Of a stretch of 64,000 nt of DNA, positions 1 through 8,286 are shown in pieces. Positions within the stretch are counted from its first letter, which is position 1. Each line of letters starts with the position of its first letter. The notes under the pieces are model-generated. The model was not told the origin of the DNA, made no database searches, and was given only the letters and a program-made list of their open reading frames with translations. Location: assembly GCF_036964905.1 (NCBI RefSeq), contig NZ_JBALHR010000001.1:1-64000 (forward strand). Reading direction: 5' to 3'. Both the position numbers and the translations under genes were made by a program. Origin of the DNA: Gemmobacter denitrificans. GTDB taxonomy: Bacteria > Pseudomonadota > Alphaproteobacteria > Rhodobacterales > Rhodobacteraceae.

Positions 1-1
1 A

Positions 2-55
2 AAGACCTTCCTCTCCGCCGTCGCCCTCGCCGCAACCGTCATCTTCTGGCTTTGA
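2..55 (+). CDS. 3' end of a truncated gene with a hydrophobic C-terminus
   Basis: Frame 2 is open from the window edge and stops at a TGA at 53-55. The last 17 residues (KTFLSAVALAATVIFWL) look like the end of a membrane helix. The gene lies upstream of ccmF, where relatives often carry ccmE and a small holin-like gene. A hydrophobic end argues against CcmE, which is anchored at its N-terminus. The fragment is too short to name. Confidence 0.4.
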   Translation, partial: KTFLSAVALAATVIFWL

Positions 56-82
56 CGATCAATGAGTCTGGACCCTAGCCCA

Positions 83-137
83 GATATCCTTAGGGGGAAG
101 GCTGCGAAACGCAGCCGTGGGGGCAGAAAGCCCCCCG
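83..137. repeat. Intergenic GC-hairpin repeat, variant copy
   Basis: The block starts with ATATCCT, then G5, then a perfect 7-bp hairpin with a 3-nt loop (GGCTGCG at 100-106, CGCAGCC at 110-116), then GGGGGC-agaaa-GCCCCC (119-135). The outer parts match the element at 4131-4189 (ATATCCT, G-run, GGGGGCAGAnAGCCCCC). The extra hairpin makes it a variant. It lies between the truncated gene and ccmF and could act as a weak terminator, though no T-run follows. Confidence 0.5.
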
Positions 138-246
138 TCCACACGACCCATCCCGATCCAGCTTTCACCAGATTGCGACATGGCCGCGCAGGCCATGGCA
201 GCGCGGGCCGCTTTCGCCTAATATCCCCCCGAACAGGGGGAACCGC

Positions 247-2214
247 ATGATCGTCGAGCTTGGTCACTTCGCGCTGGTGCTGGCACTTGCCGTGGCGCTG
301 CTGCAATCCAGTCTGCCCATGATCGGGGCCTGGAAACGCTGGAACAGCTGGATGGCGGTGGCCGAACCGGCGGCGATCCTGCAATTGGCCTTGATTGCGC
401 TGGCCTTTGGCGCGCTCACCTATGCCTTTGTAACATCTGACTTTTCGCTGCGCCTTGTCGTGCTGAACAGCCATACCGATAAGCCGATGCTGTACAAGGT
501 TTCCGGCGTCTGGGGGAACCATGAAGGCTCGCTCCTGCTCTGGGTTCTGATCCTTGCGCTGTTTGGCGCCTGCGCGGCCTGGTTCGGCGGCAATCTGCCC
601 GCCTCGCTGCGGGCGCGGGTTCTGGCGGTGCAGGGGATGATCGGGGTGGCTTTTCTGGCCTTCCTGCTCTTTACCTCAAACCCGTTTCTGCGGCTGGCCG
701 AACCGCCCTTCAACGGCGATGACCTCAATCCGCTGCTGCAGGACCCCGGGCTCGCCTTCCATCCGCCCTTCCTCTACCTTGGCTATGTCGGGCTCAGCAT
801 GGCCTTCAGCTTTGCCGTGGCCGCGCTGATCGAAGGCCGGGTCGATGCCGCATGGGCCCGCTGGGTGCGGCCCTGGACGCTGGCCGCCTGGATCTTTCTG
901 ACCATAGGCATCGCGCTTGGATCCTGGTGGGCCTATTATGAACTGGGCTGGGGCGGTTTCTGGTTCTGGGACCCGGTGGAAAATGCCAGCTTCATGCCCT
1001 GGCTTCTGGCGGCGGCCTTGCTGCATTCGGCCATCGTGGTGGAAAAGCGCGAAAGCCTGAAGGCCTGGACCATCCTTCTTGCCGTCCTCGCCTTTGGGTT
1101 CAGCCTGATCGGCACCTTCATCGTGCGTTCGGGTGTCATCACCTCGGTCCATGCCTTCGCCAATGATCCCGAACGCGGGGTATTCATCCTGCTGATCCTG
1201 GCGGGGTTCATGGGCGGTGCGCTGACGCTGTTTGCGGCCCGTGCCAGCGCGATGGAGGCGAAGGGCGTCTTTTCCATGGTCAGCCGCGAAAGCGCGCTGG
1301 TGGCCAACAACCTGCTGTTGGCCGTGTCCTGCTTTGTGGTGTTCGTGGGCACGATCTGGCCTCTGGTGGCCGAAATGCTCTGGGATCGCAAGCTTAGCGT
1401 CGGGGCACCGTTCTTCGATGCGGCTTTCAGCCCCTTCATGGTGGCGCTGGCGGCGCTGCTGCCCATCGGCGCCATGATGCCGTGGAAGCGGGCGCAGATC
1501 GGGCGGACGATGCAACCGCTGTGGCCGGTTCTGGTTTTCGCCATGGCCTGTGGCGCCTTCACCTTTGCCGTGCAGACCGGCACCTCGGCGCTGGTGCCGG
1601 TGGGGGCGCTGCTGGGGGCCTGGGTCGTGGGCGGTGCGGCAGCCGATCTGTGGCAGCGGGCCGGGCGAGGGCCGCTTGGGGACAAGCTGGCCCGCCTGAC
1701 CCGCCTGCCGCGCGCCGATTGGGGCAAGGCGACGGCCCATGCCGGAATGGGGGCCACGCTTTTTGCGGTGGCCGCGATGATGGGTTGGCAATCCGAGATC
1801 ATCAAGGTGGTGCCTGTCGGCGGCAGCTTTGATCTGGCGGGCTATCAGGTCACGCTGAACCGTGTCGATCAGGTGCAGGGGCCGAACTACCTGTCCACCA
1901 TGGCCGAAATGGCGGTGCGCCGCGACGGCGCCGAAGTCGCCGTGCTGTACCCCGAAAAGCGGGTCTATCCGGTGCAGGCCATGCCCACGACCGAAGCAGC
2001 GCTTGATTACGGGCTCTGGCGCGACATCTATCTGGTGATCGGTGATCCGCAGGAGGATGGCGGCTGGGCGGTGCGCGGCTATTGGAAGCCCTTTGCCAAC
2101 TGGCTCTGGATCGGGTCTGCCCTTATGGCGCTTGGCGGGCTTTTGTCGCTGACCGACCGGCGCTATCGTGTGGCGGCGGGGGCACGTCGCGCCGCCGCCC
2201 AACCGGCGGAGTAA
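247..2214 (+). CDS. ccmF: Cytochrome c heme lyase subunit CcmF
   Basis: A 655-residue polytopic inner-membrane protein of cytochrome c maturation system I. Within the CcmF/CcmH module it takes heme from holo-CcmE and attaches it to apocytochrome CxxCH sites in the periplasm. The tryptophan-rich heme-handling WWD signature WGGFWFWDPVEN lies at about residues 235-246, and many hydrophobic helices flank it. Length is normal for the family. The ATG at 247 follows a G-rich stretch (ACAGGGGGAACCGC). ccmH starts 4 bp after the stop, so the two are probably co-transcribed. ccmI is about 59 kb away at 61292-62530, so the heme-ligation genes are split. Confidence 0.96.
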   Translation: MIVELGHFALVLALAVALLQSSLPMIGAWKRWNSWMAVAEPAAILQLALIALAFGALTYAFVTSDFSLRLVVLNSHTDKPMLYKVSGVWGNHEGSLLLWVLILALFGACAAWFGGNLPASLRARVLAVQGMIGVAFLAFLLFTSNPFLRLAEPPFNGDDLNPLLQDPGLAFHPPFLYLGYVGLSMAFSFAVAALIEGRVDAAWARWVRPWTLAAWIFLTIGIALGSWWAYYELGWGGFWFWDPVENASFMPWLLAAALLHSAIVVEKRESLKAWTILLAVLAFGFSLIGTFIVRSGVITSVHAFANDPERGVFILLILAGFMGGALTLFAARASAMEAKGVFSMVSRESALVANNLLLAVSCFVVFVGTIWPLVAEMLWDRKLSVGAPFFDAAFSPFMVALAALLPIGAMMPWKRAQIGRTMQPLWPVLVFAMACGAFTFAVQTGTSALVPVGALLGAWVVGGAAADLWQRAGRGPLGDKLARLTRLPRADWGKATAHAGMGATLFAVAAMMGWQSEIIKVVPVGGSFDLAGYQVTLNRVDQVQGPNYLSTMAEMAVRRDGAEVAVLYPEKRVYPVQAMPTTEAALDYGLWRDIYLVIGDPQEDGGWAVRGYWKPFANWLWIGSALMALGGLLSLTDRRYRVAAGARRAAAQPAE

Positions 2215-2218
2215 CCTG

Positions 2219-2671
2219 ATGCGCCACGCCTTCGCCCTGACGCTCTGCCTTGCGCTGCTGGCTGCCCCCGCCTGGGCAGTGAAGCCCGATGAAATCCTCG
2301 CCGACCCGGCGCTTGAGGCGCGGGCGCGCGATCTGTCGCGCGTTCTGCGCTGCCCGGTCTGCCAATCGGAAAACATCGACGATTCCAACGCCGATCTGGC
2401 GCGCGACCTGCGGCTTCTGGTGCGCGAACGGCTGGTGGCGGGCGACAGCGACGATGAGGTGATCGCGTTCGTCGTTGCCCGCTATGGCGAATATGTGCTG
2501 TTCGATCCGCCTGCCAGCGGCTCCACCCTGCTTCTGTGGCTGGCCGGACCTGCCATGCTGCTGGGCGGTGGGGCGATGGCGCTGCTTTGGCTGCGCAAAC
2601 GCGCGCAGATTCAACCCGCGGCGCTTTCGGCGGAAGAAGAGGCCCGGCTGCAGGAAATCCTGCGCAAGTGA
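2219..2671 (+). CDS. ccmH: Cytochrome c maturation thioredoxin-like protein CcmH
   Basis: A 150-residue membrane-anchored periplasmic protein. A signal peptide covers residues 1-20 (cut near AWA). The redox motif LRCPVCQ follows, with cysteines C45 and C48, and a single C-terminal membrane helix lies at about 105-125. CcmH/Ccl2 keeps the apocytochrome CxxCH thiols reduced and presents them to CcmF. I chose the ATG at 2219 because it puts the signal peptide at the N-terminus and lies 4 bp after the ccmF stop; an upstream in-frame start would add 17 Arg/Pro-rich residues inside ccmF. Confidence 0.95.
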   Translation: MRHAFALTLCLALLAAPAWAVKPDEILADPALEARARDLSRVLRCPVCQSENIDDSNADLARDLRLLVRERLVAGDSDDEVIAFVVARYGEYVLFDPPASGSTLLLWLAGPAMLLGGGAMALLWLRKRAQIQPAALSAEEEARLQEILRK

Positions 2672-2737
2672 CGTGGTGTTTCGCTTTCCCCGGTTCGGCG
2701 TCCCGTTAATCTGGCCGCCAAACCTGCGGAGGACCCC

Positions 2738-3517
2738 ATGACCGAAGCCCCGATCCTGCTCAGCGAAGCGGATGGCATAGCCACGATCACCCTCAACCGC
2801 CCGGCGGTGATGAACGCCCTGACCAGCGCGCTGCGCCGCGATATGCTGGCCGCGATCCGCAAAGCCGAGACCAGCGCCCGCGTGATCGTCTTTACCGGCG
2901 CGGGGCGGGCCTTCTGTTCAGGGCAGGATCTGCAGGATGCCCAGGGTCTTGGCGCCGATGTGCCCTTTGAACAGATCCTGAACGAAGAATATGTGCCGCT
3001 GCTGAACGCGATCTATGACTGCAAGGTGCCCACCATTTCGGCGGTGAATGGTGCGGCGGCAGGGGCAGGGGCCAATCTGGCACTGGCCGCCGATGTGGTG
3101 ATCGCCTGCGAAAGCGCCAGCTTCGTGCAGGCCTTCACCCGGATCGGCCTGATGCCCGATGCGGGCGGCACCTGGTGGCTGCCGCGTCAGGTGGGGGCCG
3201 CGCGTGCCATGGGGGCCTGCCTTTTTGCCGACAAGGTCACCGCACGTCAGGCCGCCGATTGGGGCATGATCTATGAATGTGTGGCGGATGCCGATTTCGC
3301 CACCCATGTCGCGGCCCGCGCGGCCCATCTGGCCCAAGGCCCGACCGCAGCCTACCGGGCGGTAAAGCAGTCCCTGCGCGCCTCAAGCGCCAATGATCTG
3401 CCCACGCAGCTGGCGCTGGAGGCGCGGCTGCAGGGCGATCTGGGCAAAAGCCATGATTTCCGCGAAGGCGTCATGGCCTTCTTGCAAAAACGCCCGGCCC
3501 GCTATACCGGCAACTGA
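2738..3517 (+). CDS. Enoyl-CoA hydratase/isomerase family protein (PaaG-like)
   Basis: A 259-residue crotonase-fold protein, usual length. Oxyanion-hole motifs are visible: FCSGQDL at about 60-66 and the glycine-rich NGAAAGAGANLALAADVVIA. FCSGQDL resembles 2-(1,2-epoxyphenyl)acetyl-CoA isomerase PaaG more than a standard short-chain hydratase (usually AGADI). The ATG at 2738 follows TGCGGAGGACCCC, a good ribosome site. No phenylacetate genes are nearby, so the substrate is open. A strong terminator follows immediately. Confidence 0.85.
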   Translation: MTEAPILLSEADGIATITLNRPAVMNALTSALRRDMLAAIRKAETSARVIVFTGAGRAFCSGQDLQDAQGLGADVPFEQILNEEYVPLLNAIYDCKVPTISAVNGAAAGAGANLALAADVVIACESASFVQAFTRIGLMPDAGGTWWLPRQVGAARAMGACLFADKVTARQAADWGMIYECVADADFATHVAARAAHLAQGPTAAYRAVKQSLRASSANDLPTQLALEARLQGDLGKSHDFREGVMAFLQKRPARYTGN

Positions 3518-3526
3518 CGGCGAAAC

Positions 3527-3552
3527 GGGGGCCACGCGGCCCCCTTTCTTTT
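3527..3552. terminator. Bidirectional rho-independent terminator
   Basis: A perfect 7-bp stem, GGGGGCC-acgc-GGCCCCC, is followed by TTTCTTTT on the plus strand. It lies between the convergent enoyl-CoA hydratase gene and ilvN and is clearest as the plus-strand terminator. Confidence 0.85.
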
Positions 3553-3562
3553 GCGTCTCCGG

Positions 3563-4123
3563 TCAAACGCCCCGCGACAGCGCGGCAACACCGGTGCGTG
3601 CGATCTCTTTCAAACCCAGCGGGCGCATCAGTTCGGCAAAGGCGTCAATCTTTTCCGGCGTACCGGTCATTTCGAAGACAAAGCTTTCCAGCGTGCTGTC
3701 CACCACCTTGGCGCGGAAGATTTCGCACAGACGCAGCGCCTCGATCCGCTGATCGCCCTTGCCCGCCACCTTGATCAGCGCCAGTTCGCGCTGCACCGCC
3801 GGACCTTCCACCGTCAGATCATGCACTTCATGCACGGGCACGATCCGGCCCAGCTGTGCCTTGATCTGCTCGATCACCTGTGGTGTGCCGCGCGTCACGA
3901 TGGTGATGCGCGACCGATGCCCGCTGTGATCGACCTCGGCAACCGTCAGGCTGTCGATATTGTAGCCCCGGCCGGAAAACAGCCCGATGACGCGCGCCAG
4001 CACGCCGCTTTCGTTATCGACCAGCACTGCCAGAGTATGGCTTTCGATCACCTCGGCATAGGGATCGCGCAGGTCATAGGCGGAATGGCTCGTCGAGCCT
4101 TTCTTGATGTTGAGCGCCGACAT
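3563..4123 (-). CDS. ilvN: Acetolactate synthase small (regulatory) subunit
   Basis: A 186-residue regulatory subunit of acetohydroxyacid synthase, the first common enzyme of valine, leucine and isoleucine synthesis. An N-terminal ACT domain (about residues 24-95, with LVDNESGVLARVIGLFSGRGYNID) binds valine for feedback inhibition. The C-terminal ALS_ss domain follows. I chose the ATG at 4123 (MSALNIKKG); an upstream in-frame extension would encode translated repeat sequence. Its ribosome site AAAGGAG lies inside the repeat at 4131-4189. The gene follows ilvB with a 70-bp gap and is probably its operon partner. Confidence 0.96.
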   Translation of the reverse strand: MSALNIKKGSTSHSAYDLRDPYAEVIESHTLAVLVDNESGVLARVIGLFSGRGYNIDSLTVAEVDHSGHRSRITIVTRGTPQVIEQIKAQLGRIVPVHEVHDLTVEGPAVQRELALIKVAGKGDQRIEALRLCEIFRAKVVDSTLESFVFEMTGTPEKIDAFAELMRPLGLKEIARTGVAALSRGV

Positions 4124-4130
4124 TGGGGCT

Positions 4131-4189
4131 CCTTTATCTTGGCAAAAATATCCTCGGGGGGTGCGGGGGGCAGACAGCCCCCCGCGCGA
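4131..4189. repeat. Intergenic GC-hairpin repeat between ilvB and ilvN
   Basis: The plus strand reads CCTTTATCTTGGCAAAAA, ATATCCTC, a G-run, then a perfect 9-bp stem with a 5-nt loop: GCGGGGGGC (4163-4171), agaca, GCCCCCCGC (4177-4185). Its first 18 bases recur exactly at 63983-64000, and its right half resembles 83-137. On the minus strand the left arm supplies AAAGGAG, the ribosome site of ilvN. The hairpin sits in the ilvB-ilvN intercistronic mRNA and could affect its stability or the subunit ratio. Confidence 0.8.
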
Positions 4190-4193
4190 CATC

Positions 4194-5960
4194 TCACACC
4201 AGCACTGCGCCGCCAGCCTTGATCACGCCCTGCGTCTCGGCTTCGCCCAAGAGCATCTCGTTATGCGGCTTGCCGCTCGGGATCATCGGGAAGCAGTTTT
4301 CGTGCTTTTCCACCAGGCAATCAAAGATCACCGGGCCGTCATAGCGGATCATCTCCATGATGGCGTCATCCAGATCCTTGGGGTCGCTGCATTTGATGCC
4401 CTTGCAGCCAAAGGCCTCGGCCAGCTTCACGAAATCGGGCAGGCTTTCGCTCCAGCTATGGCTGTAGCGTTCGCCATGCAGCAATTCCTGCCACTGCCGC
4501 ACCATGCCAAGACGTTCATTGTTCAGGATGAACTGCTTGACCGGCGCGCGGAACTGCATCGCGGTGCCCATTTCCTGCATGTTCATCAGCCAGGACGCCT
4601 CGCCCGCCACGTTGATGACCAGCGCCTCCGGATGGGCGATCTGCACCCCGATGGATGCCGGCAGGCCATAGCCCATGGTGCCCAGGCCGCCCGAGGTCAT
4701 CCAGCGGTTCGGGGACTCAAAGCCTAGGAACTGCGCCGCCCACATCTGATGCTGGCCCACTTCGGTGGTGATATAGCGATCCATGCCCTTGGTCAGGGCC
4801 TCCAGCCTTTGCAGGGCATATTGCGGCTTGATGGTCTTTTCGCTGTTCTTGTAGTCAAGGCAATTGACCGCCTGCCATTCCTTGATCTGGCTCCACCATT
4901 TGGCCAGACCTTCCTTGTTCACCTTGCGTCCGCGCGATTTCCAGATGCGCAGCAGGTCTTCCAGCACATGGCCCACATCGCCGATGATCGGCACCTCCAC
5001 CCGGATCACCTTGTTGATCGAGGACGGGTCGATATCGATATGTGCCTTGACCGAATTCGGGCTGAAATCGGCCACGCGGCCGGTGATCCGGTCGTCGAAC
5101 CGCGCGCCGATATTGATCATCAGATCGCAGCCATGCATGGCCAGATTGGCCTCATACAGGCCGTGCATCCCCAGCATCCCCAGCCAGGATTTGCCACTGG
5201 CCGGATAGGCGCCCAAGCCCATCAGGGTCGAGGTGATGGGGAAGCCCGTCGCATCCACCAGCTCGCGCAGCAGCTGGCTGGCACCGGGGCCGGAATTGAT
5301 CACGCCGCCGCCCGTATAGAACACCGGGCGTTCGGCGGTTTCGATCATCTCCACCAGCCGGGTGATGGCGTCGATATCGCCCTTCACCTTGGGTTGGTAA
5401 TGCGAAATCTGGGTCTTTTCCTTTGGCGTGTATTCGGCCTGGGCGAATTGCACATCCTTCGGAATGTCGATCAGCACCGGGCCGGGCCGCCCGCTGGTGG
5501 CCACATGAAAGGCCTGATGGATGGTTTCCGCCAGTTTCGCGGTATCCTTCACCAGCCAGTTATGCTTGGTGCAGGGGCGGGTGATGCCCACGGTATCGGC
5601 CTCTTGAAAGCCATCGGTGCCGATCATGAAGGTCGGCACCTGGCCCGAGAGCACCACGATCGGAATACTGTCCAGCAGCGCATCGGTCAGGCCGGTCACT
5701 GCATTGGTGGCACCGGGGCCAGAGGTCACCAGCGCCACGCCGGGCTTGCCGGTGGATCGCGCATAGCCTTCGGCCATGTGGATCGCGCCCTGTTCGTGGC
5801 GCACCAGAACATGACGGATGTCGTTTTGTTGAAAGATTTCGTCATAGATCGGAAGCACGGCACCGCCCGGATAGCCGAACACGACTTCCACCCCGTGATC
5901 CTTCAGCGCCTTCACGATCATCTTTGCGCCGGTCATCATGCCCGTATTCGCCCGTGTCAT
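4194..5960 (-). CDS. ilvB: Acetolactate synthase large (catalytic) subunit
   Basis: A 588-residue thiamine diphosphate enzyme that condenses two pyruvates, or pyruvate and 2-oxobutyrate, in branched-chain amino acid synthesis. The N-terminal domain carries GYPGGAVLPIYDE and the catalytic-glutamate region RHEQGAIHMAEGYAR. The central FAD-type domain and the C-terminal cofactor domain (AGEASWLMNMQEM, then NNERLGMVRQWQ) follow in order. I chose the ATG at 5960, preceded by GGAAGAA; a longer reading would run into the attenuator. Expression is predicted to be controlled by the leader at 6006-6172. Confidence 0.97.
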   Translation of the reverse strand: MTRANTGMMTGAKMIVKALKDHGVEVVFGYPGGAVLPIYDEIFQQNDIRHVLVRHEQGAIHMAEGYARSTGKPGVALVTSGPGATNAVTGLTDALLDSIPIVVLSGQVPTFMIGTDGFQEADTVGITRPCTKHNWLVKDTAKLAETIHQAFHVATSGRPGPVLIDIPKDVQFAQAEYTPKEKTQISHYQPKVKGDIDAITRLVEMIETAERPVFYTGGGVINSGPGASQLLRELVDATGFPITSTLMGLGAYPASGKSWLGMLGMHGLYEANLAMHGCDLMINIGARFDDRITGRVADFSPNSVKAHIDIDPSSINKVIRVEVPIIGDVGHVLEDLLRIWKSRGRKVNKEGLAKWWSQIKEWQAVNCLDYKNSEKTIKPQYALQRLEALTKGMDRYITTEVGQHQMWAAQFLGFESPNRWMTSGGLGTMGYGLPASIGVQIAHPEALVINVAGEASWLMNMQEMGTAMQFRAPVKQFILNNERLGMVRQWQELLHGERYSHSWSESLPDFVKLAEAFGCKGIKCSDPKDLDDAIMEMIRYDGPVIFDCLVEKHENCFPMIPSGKPHNEMLLGEAETQGVIKAGGAVLV

Positions 5961-6005
5961 TTCTTCCGTCCTTACCCGCCGCGCAGGGCGGCCCTCTTTC
6001 GCAAC

Positions 6006-6037
6006 AAAAAAGCCCCCGTCGGGTTTTCCGCGGGGGC
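6006..6037 (-). terminator. ilvBN attenuator terminator
   Basis: On the minus strand GCCCCCG (6037-6031), a 12-nt loop and CGGGGGC (6018-6012) form a perfect 7-bp stem, followed by six T. It lies between the leader peptide and the ilvB start, where an attenuator belongs. A competing 10-bp pairing (6071-6080 with 6035-6044) takes the first three bases of the terminator arm and could act as antiterminator. Confidence 0.88.
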
Positions 6038-6063
6038 GCATGGGGGAACCGTATGGTTTGCCG

Positions 6064-6111
6064 CTACCGGCCCATGCGCCTGATCCCTACGATGACAAGA
6101 AGCTGATCCAT
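6064..6111 (-). CDS. ilvBN leader peptide (branched-chain attenuator)
   Basis: A 15-codon reading frame, MDQLLVIVGIRRMGR, ends in TAG. Six of seven consecutive codons (4-10) specify Leu, Leu, Val, Ile, Val and Ile, the amino acids made by the downstream pathway. The ATG follows GGGATGAGG, a plausible ribosome site. The codons for R12-G14 contain GGCGCATGGG (6080-6071), exactly complementary to 6044-6035 at the foot of the terminator. Stalling at the Leu/Val/Ile codons would leave this segment free to form the antiterminator; a ribosome reaching the stop codon would cover it and allow termination. Homologous attenuators are known for ilv operons in other proteobacteria; this assignment rests on sequence alone. 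Confidence 0.87.
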   Translation of the reverse strand: MDQLLVIVGIRRMGR

Positions 6112-6145
6112 CCTCATCCCCGGGCTGTGCTTCACTGGGGCGGAC

Positions 6146-6172
6146 ATTATGGGGCCGGGCAGGGGGCGTCAA
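6146..6172 (-). promoter_or_regulatory. Predicted sigma-70 promoter of the ilv leader
   Basis: On the minus strand TTGACG (6172-6167) is followed after 15 nt by CATAAT (6151-6146); an alternative -10, TAATGT, gives 17-nt spacing. The implied start is about 30 nt upstream of the leader ATG at 6111. Confidence 0.6.
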
Positions 6173-6303
6173 TGCCAAAAAGCCGCCAAAAGTGTCGCAT
6201 GGGTGAGAAAAGTTGAACTTTTATTGCGCGTCGGTGTTGTATTTGGAAACATCAAGAAAAATGATGCCCATTCCCGGTGAAGGGGCGACTCGGGTCGGGC
6301 CCT

Positions 6304-6321
6304 CTGTCACCGAACCTTCAC
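6304..6321 (+). promoter_or_regulatory. Candidate Pho box upstream of phoX
   Basis: CTGTCAC (6304-6310) and CCTTCAC (6315-6321) are two 7-bp repeats at the 11-bp spacing of PhoB sites, matching each other at 5 of 7 positions. The site is about 85 bp upstream of phoX, a typical phosphate-starvation gene. Confidence 0.6.
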
Positions 6322-6405
6322 AGCAGTTGCGTCGGATTGAAACATCTCTGTGGGACTAGGAATTTTGTGGGCCTGTTCTGCCCGCGCCAGCCAAAGGAGC
6401 CAGTG

Positions 6406-8268
6406 ATGACCGACCGTTTCTCGTTCGATGAATTTGACGAAGCCCGCAATCCGCGCGCTGAAACCACCGATTTCGACCGCATCGTGGCGAAGGGCCTGTC
6501 GCGTCGCGGCTTTCTGACCGGGCTTGTGGCGCTTGGCTCCGCCGCTTCCGTCATGGGCACGCTGCGCGGCACCACGGCCCATGCCGCCACTGCGCGCTTT
6601 GCCTTTACCCCGATCCCGGTCGCTACCGATGGCACCGTGCATGTTCCGGAAGGCTATGAATGGAAGCCGGTGGCCCGTTGGGGCGATGCGCTCTTCTCCG
6701 ATGCGCCCGCTTTCGATGCTGCCAAGGGCGTGCCGTCTGAGGGCGCCGACCGGGTGTTTGGCGAAAACACCGACGGGATGGAGCTGTTCAACATCGGTGG
6801 CCATCAGGTCATCGCAGTGAACCATGAATATGTGAACACCGATATCAACCTGCCGAAAGAACAGGAAGAAAAGGTGAAATCCGAGGCGGACGTGCGCTTG
6901 CTGCAGAACCTGCAGGGCGTGACGGTGATGGAAGTGGCCGAGGGCCCCGAGGGCTGGGCCATCGTGAAGGACAGCCCCTTCAACCGCCGCATCACCAACC
7001 TGACGCCGATGCGCCTCTCTGGCCCCGCTGCCGGGCACGAGCTTCTCCGCACCCCCGCCGATCCGACCGGCACCGAAGTGCTGGGCACCATGAACAATTG
7101 CGGCGCGGGCAAAACCCCTTGGGGCACCTATCTGACCTGCGAAGAAAACTTCAACGGCTACTTTGGCGCCACTGATCTGGAGGCCAAGCTGCCCGAGGCC
7201 TTCGCCCGTTACGGCATCGAGGCGGAATCGGTCTATGGCTACGAACAGTTCGACCCGCGTTTCGATCTGGTGAAGAACGTCAACGAACCCAACCGCTTCG
7301 GCTATGTGGTGGAAATCAACCCCGCCGATCCGGCGTCGAAGCCGGTGAAGCGTACCGCGCTTGGCCGCTTCAAGCATGAAAACGCCGCCTGCACGCTGAC
7401 CCACGATGGCCGCGTGGTGGTGTATCTGGGCGATGACGAGCGTGGCGAATTCCTGTACAAGTTCGTCTCGGCTGGCACCTATGCCCCCGGCGCGCCCACC
7501 GATGCGCTGCTGGATGAAGGCCAGCTCTATGTCGCCAAATTCGCCGAGGATGGCACCGGCCAATGGCTGGCGCTCACCCCCGAAGCGACCGGCATGTCGG
7601 CGGCCGAAATCTGCATCCACACCCGTCAGGCCGGTTCCAAGGTCGGCGCCACCACCATGGACCGCCCGGAATGGGTTGCAGTGAACCCGCGCGCGGTGGA
7701 AGCCTATTGCGCGCTGACCAACAACAAGAACCGCGCGGTCAAGCCCAATGCGGGCGGCGATGAAACCCCGGCGGTCGGTCCGAACCCGCGCGCTGAAAAC
7801 CACTATGGCCAGATCGTGCGCTGGTATCCGGCAGATGAAGACCATGGCGCAGACAGCTTCCGTTGGGATCTCTATGTCATGGCCGGCAATCCGGACGTGC
7901 ACAAGGATGCCTATGCCGGTTCGTCCAACATCCATTCGGGCAACATGTTCAACTCGCCCGACGGCATGATGTTTGACTCGACCGGCATGCTCTGGATCCA
8001 GACCGATGGCGAAGACAGCAACGAGGGTGATTTCGCCGGGCAGGGCAACAACCAGATGCTGGTGGGCGATCCGGCCTCGGGTCAGATCGAGCGTTTCCTG
8101 ACTGGCCCGCTGGGTTCGGAAGTGACCGGCATGACCTTCTCGGCCGATCGTCGCACGGTCTTTGTCGGCATTCAGCATCCGGGCGGCGATTTCCCCGACA
8201 TGGCGGGCGGCCTGCCGCGCTCGACCCTGATCGCGATCCGCCGCAACGATGGGGCAACTCTTGCCTGA
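6406..8268 (+). CDS. phoX: PhoX-type alkaline phosphatase (DUF839)
   Basis: A 620-residue secreted phosphatase of the calcium/iron-dependent PhoX family, releasing phosphate from organic esters in the periplasm. The N-terminus is a Tat signal: SRRGFLTG at 32-39, a hydrophobic stretch, then an Ala-x-Ala site near residue 58. Family-typical segments include CGAGKTPWGTYLTCEENFNG and GRFKHENAACTL. The start at 6406 is preceded by AAAGGAGCCAGTG. A candidate Pho box lies upstream. No other Pho regulon gene is adjacent. A strong bidirectional terminator follows. Confidence 0.93.
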   Translation: MTDRFSFDEFDEARNPRAETTDFDRIVAKGLSRRGFLTGLVALGSAASVMGTLRGTTAHAATARFAFTPIPVATDGTVHVPEGYEWKPVARWGDALFSDAPAFDAAKGVPSEGADRVFGENTDGMELFNIGGHQVIAVNHEYVNTDINLPKEQEEKVKSEADVRLLQNLQGVTVMEVAEGPEGWAIVKDSPFNRRITNLTPMRLSGPAAGHELLRTPADPTGTEVLGTMNNCGAGKTPWGTYLTCEENFNGYFGATDLEAKLPEAFARYGIEAESVYGYEQFDPRFDLVKNVNEPNRFGYVVEINPADPASKPVKRTALGRFKHENAACTLTHDGRVVVYLGDDERGEFLYKFVSAGTYAPGAPTDALLDEGQLYVAKFAEDGTGQWLALTPEATGMSAAEICIHTRQAGSKVGATTMDRPEWVAVNPRAVEAYCALTNNKNRAVKPNAGGDETPAVGPNPRAENHYGQIVRWYPADEDHGADSFRWDLYVMAGNPDVHKDAYAGSSNIHSGNMFNSPDGMMFDSTGMLWIQTDGEDSNEGDFAGQGNNQMLVGDPASGQIERFLTGPLGSEVTGMTFSADRRTVFVGIQHPGGDFPDMAGGLPRSTLIAIRRNDGATLA

Positions 8269-8286
8269 TCTGGCGTGCATGTATCG

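Noticed and set aside
62..250. 62-codon frame upstream of ccmF
   Set aside because: It reads through the hairpin repeat at 83-137 and has no ribosome site.
676..2388. 570-codon open frame on the minus strand opposite ccmF
   Set aside because: It lies antisense to a clear ccmF and is rich in Gln, His, Arg and Gly, as expected from a mirror frame in GC-rich DNA.
4749..6083. 444-codon plus-strand frame opposite ilvB
   Set aside because: Antisense shadow of ilvB; composition is His/Gln/Ala-rich and it has no motif.
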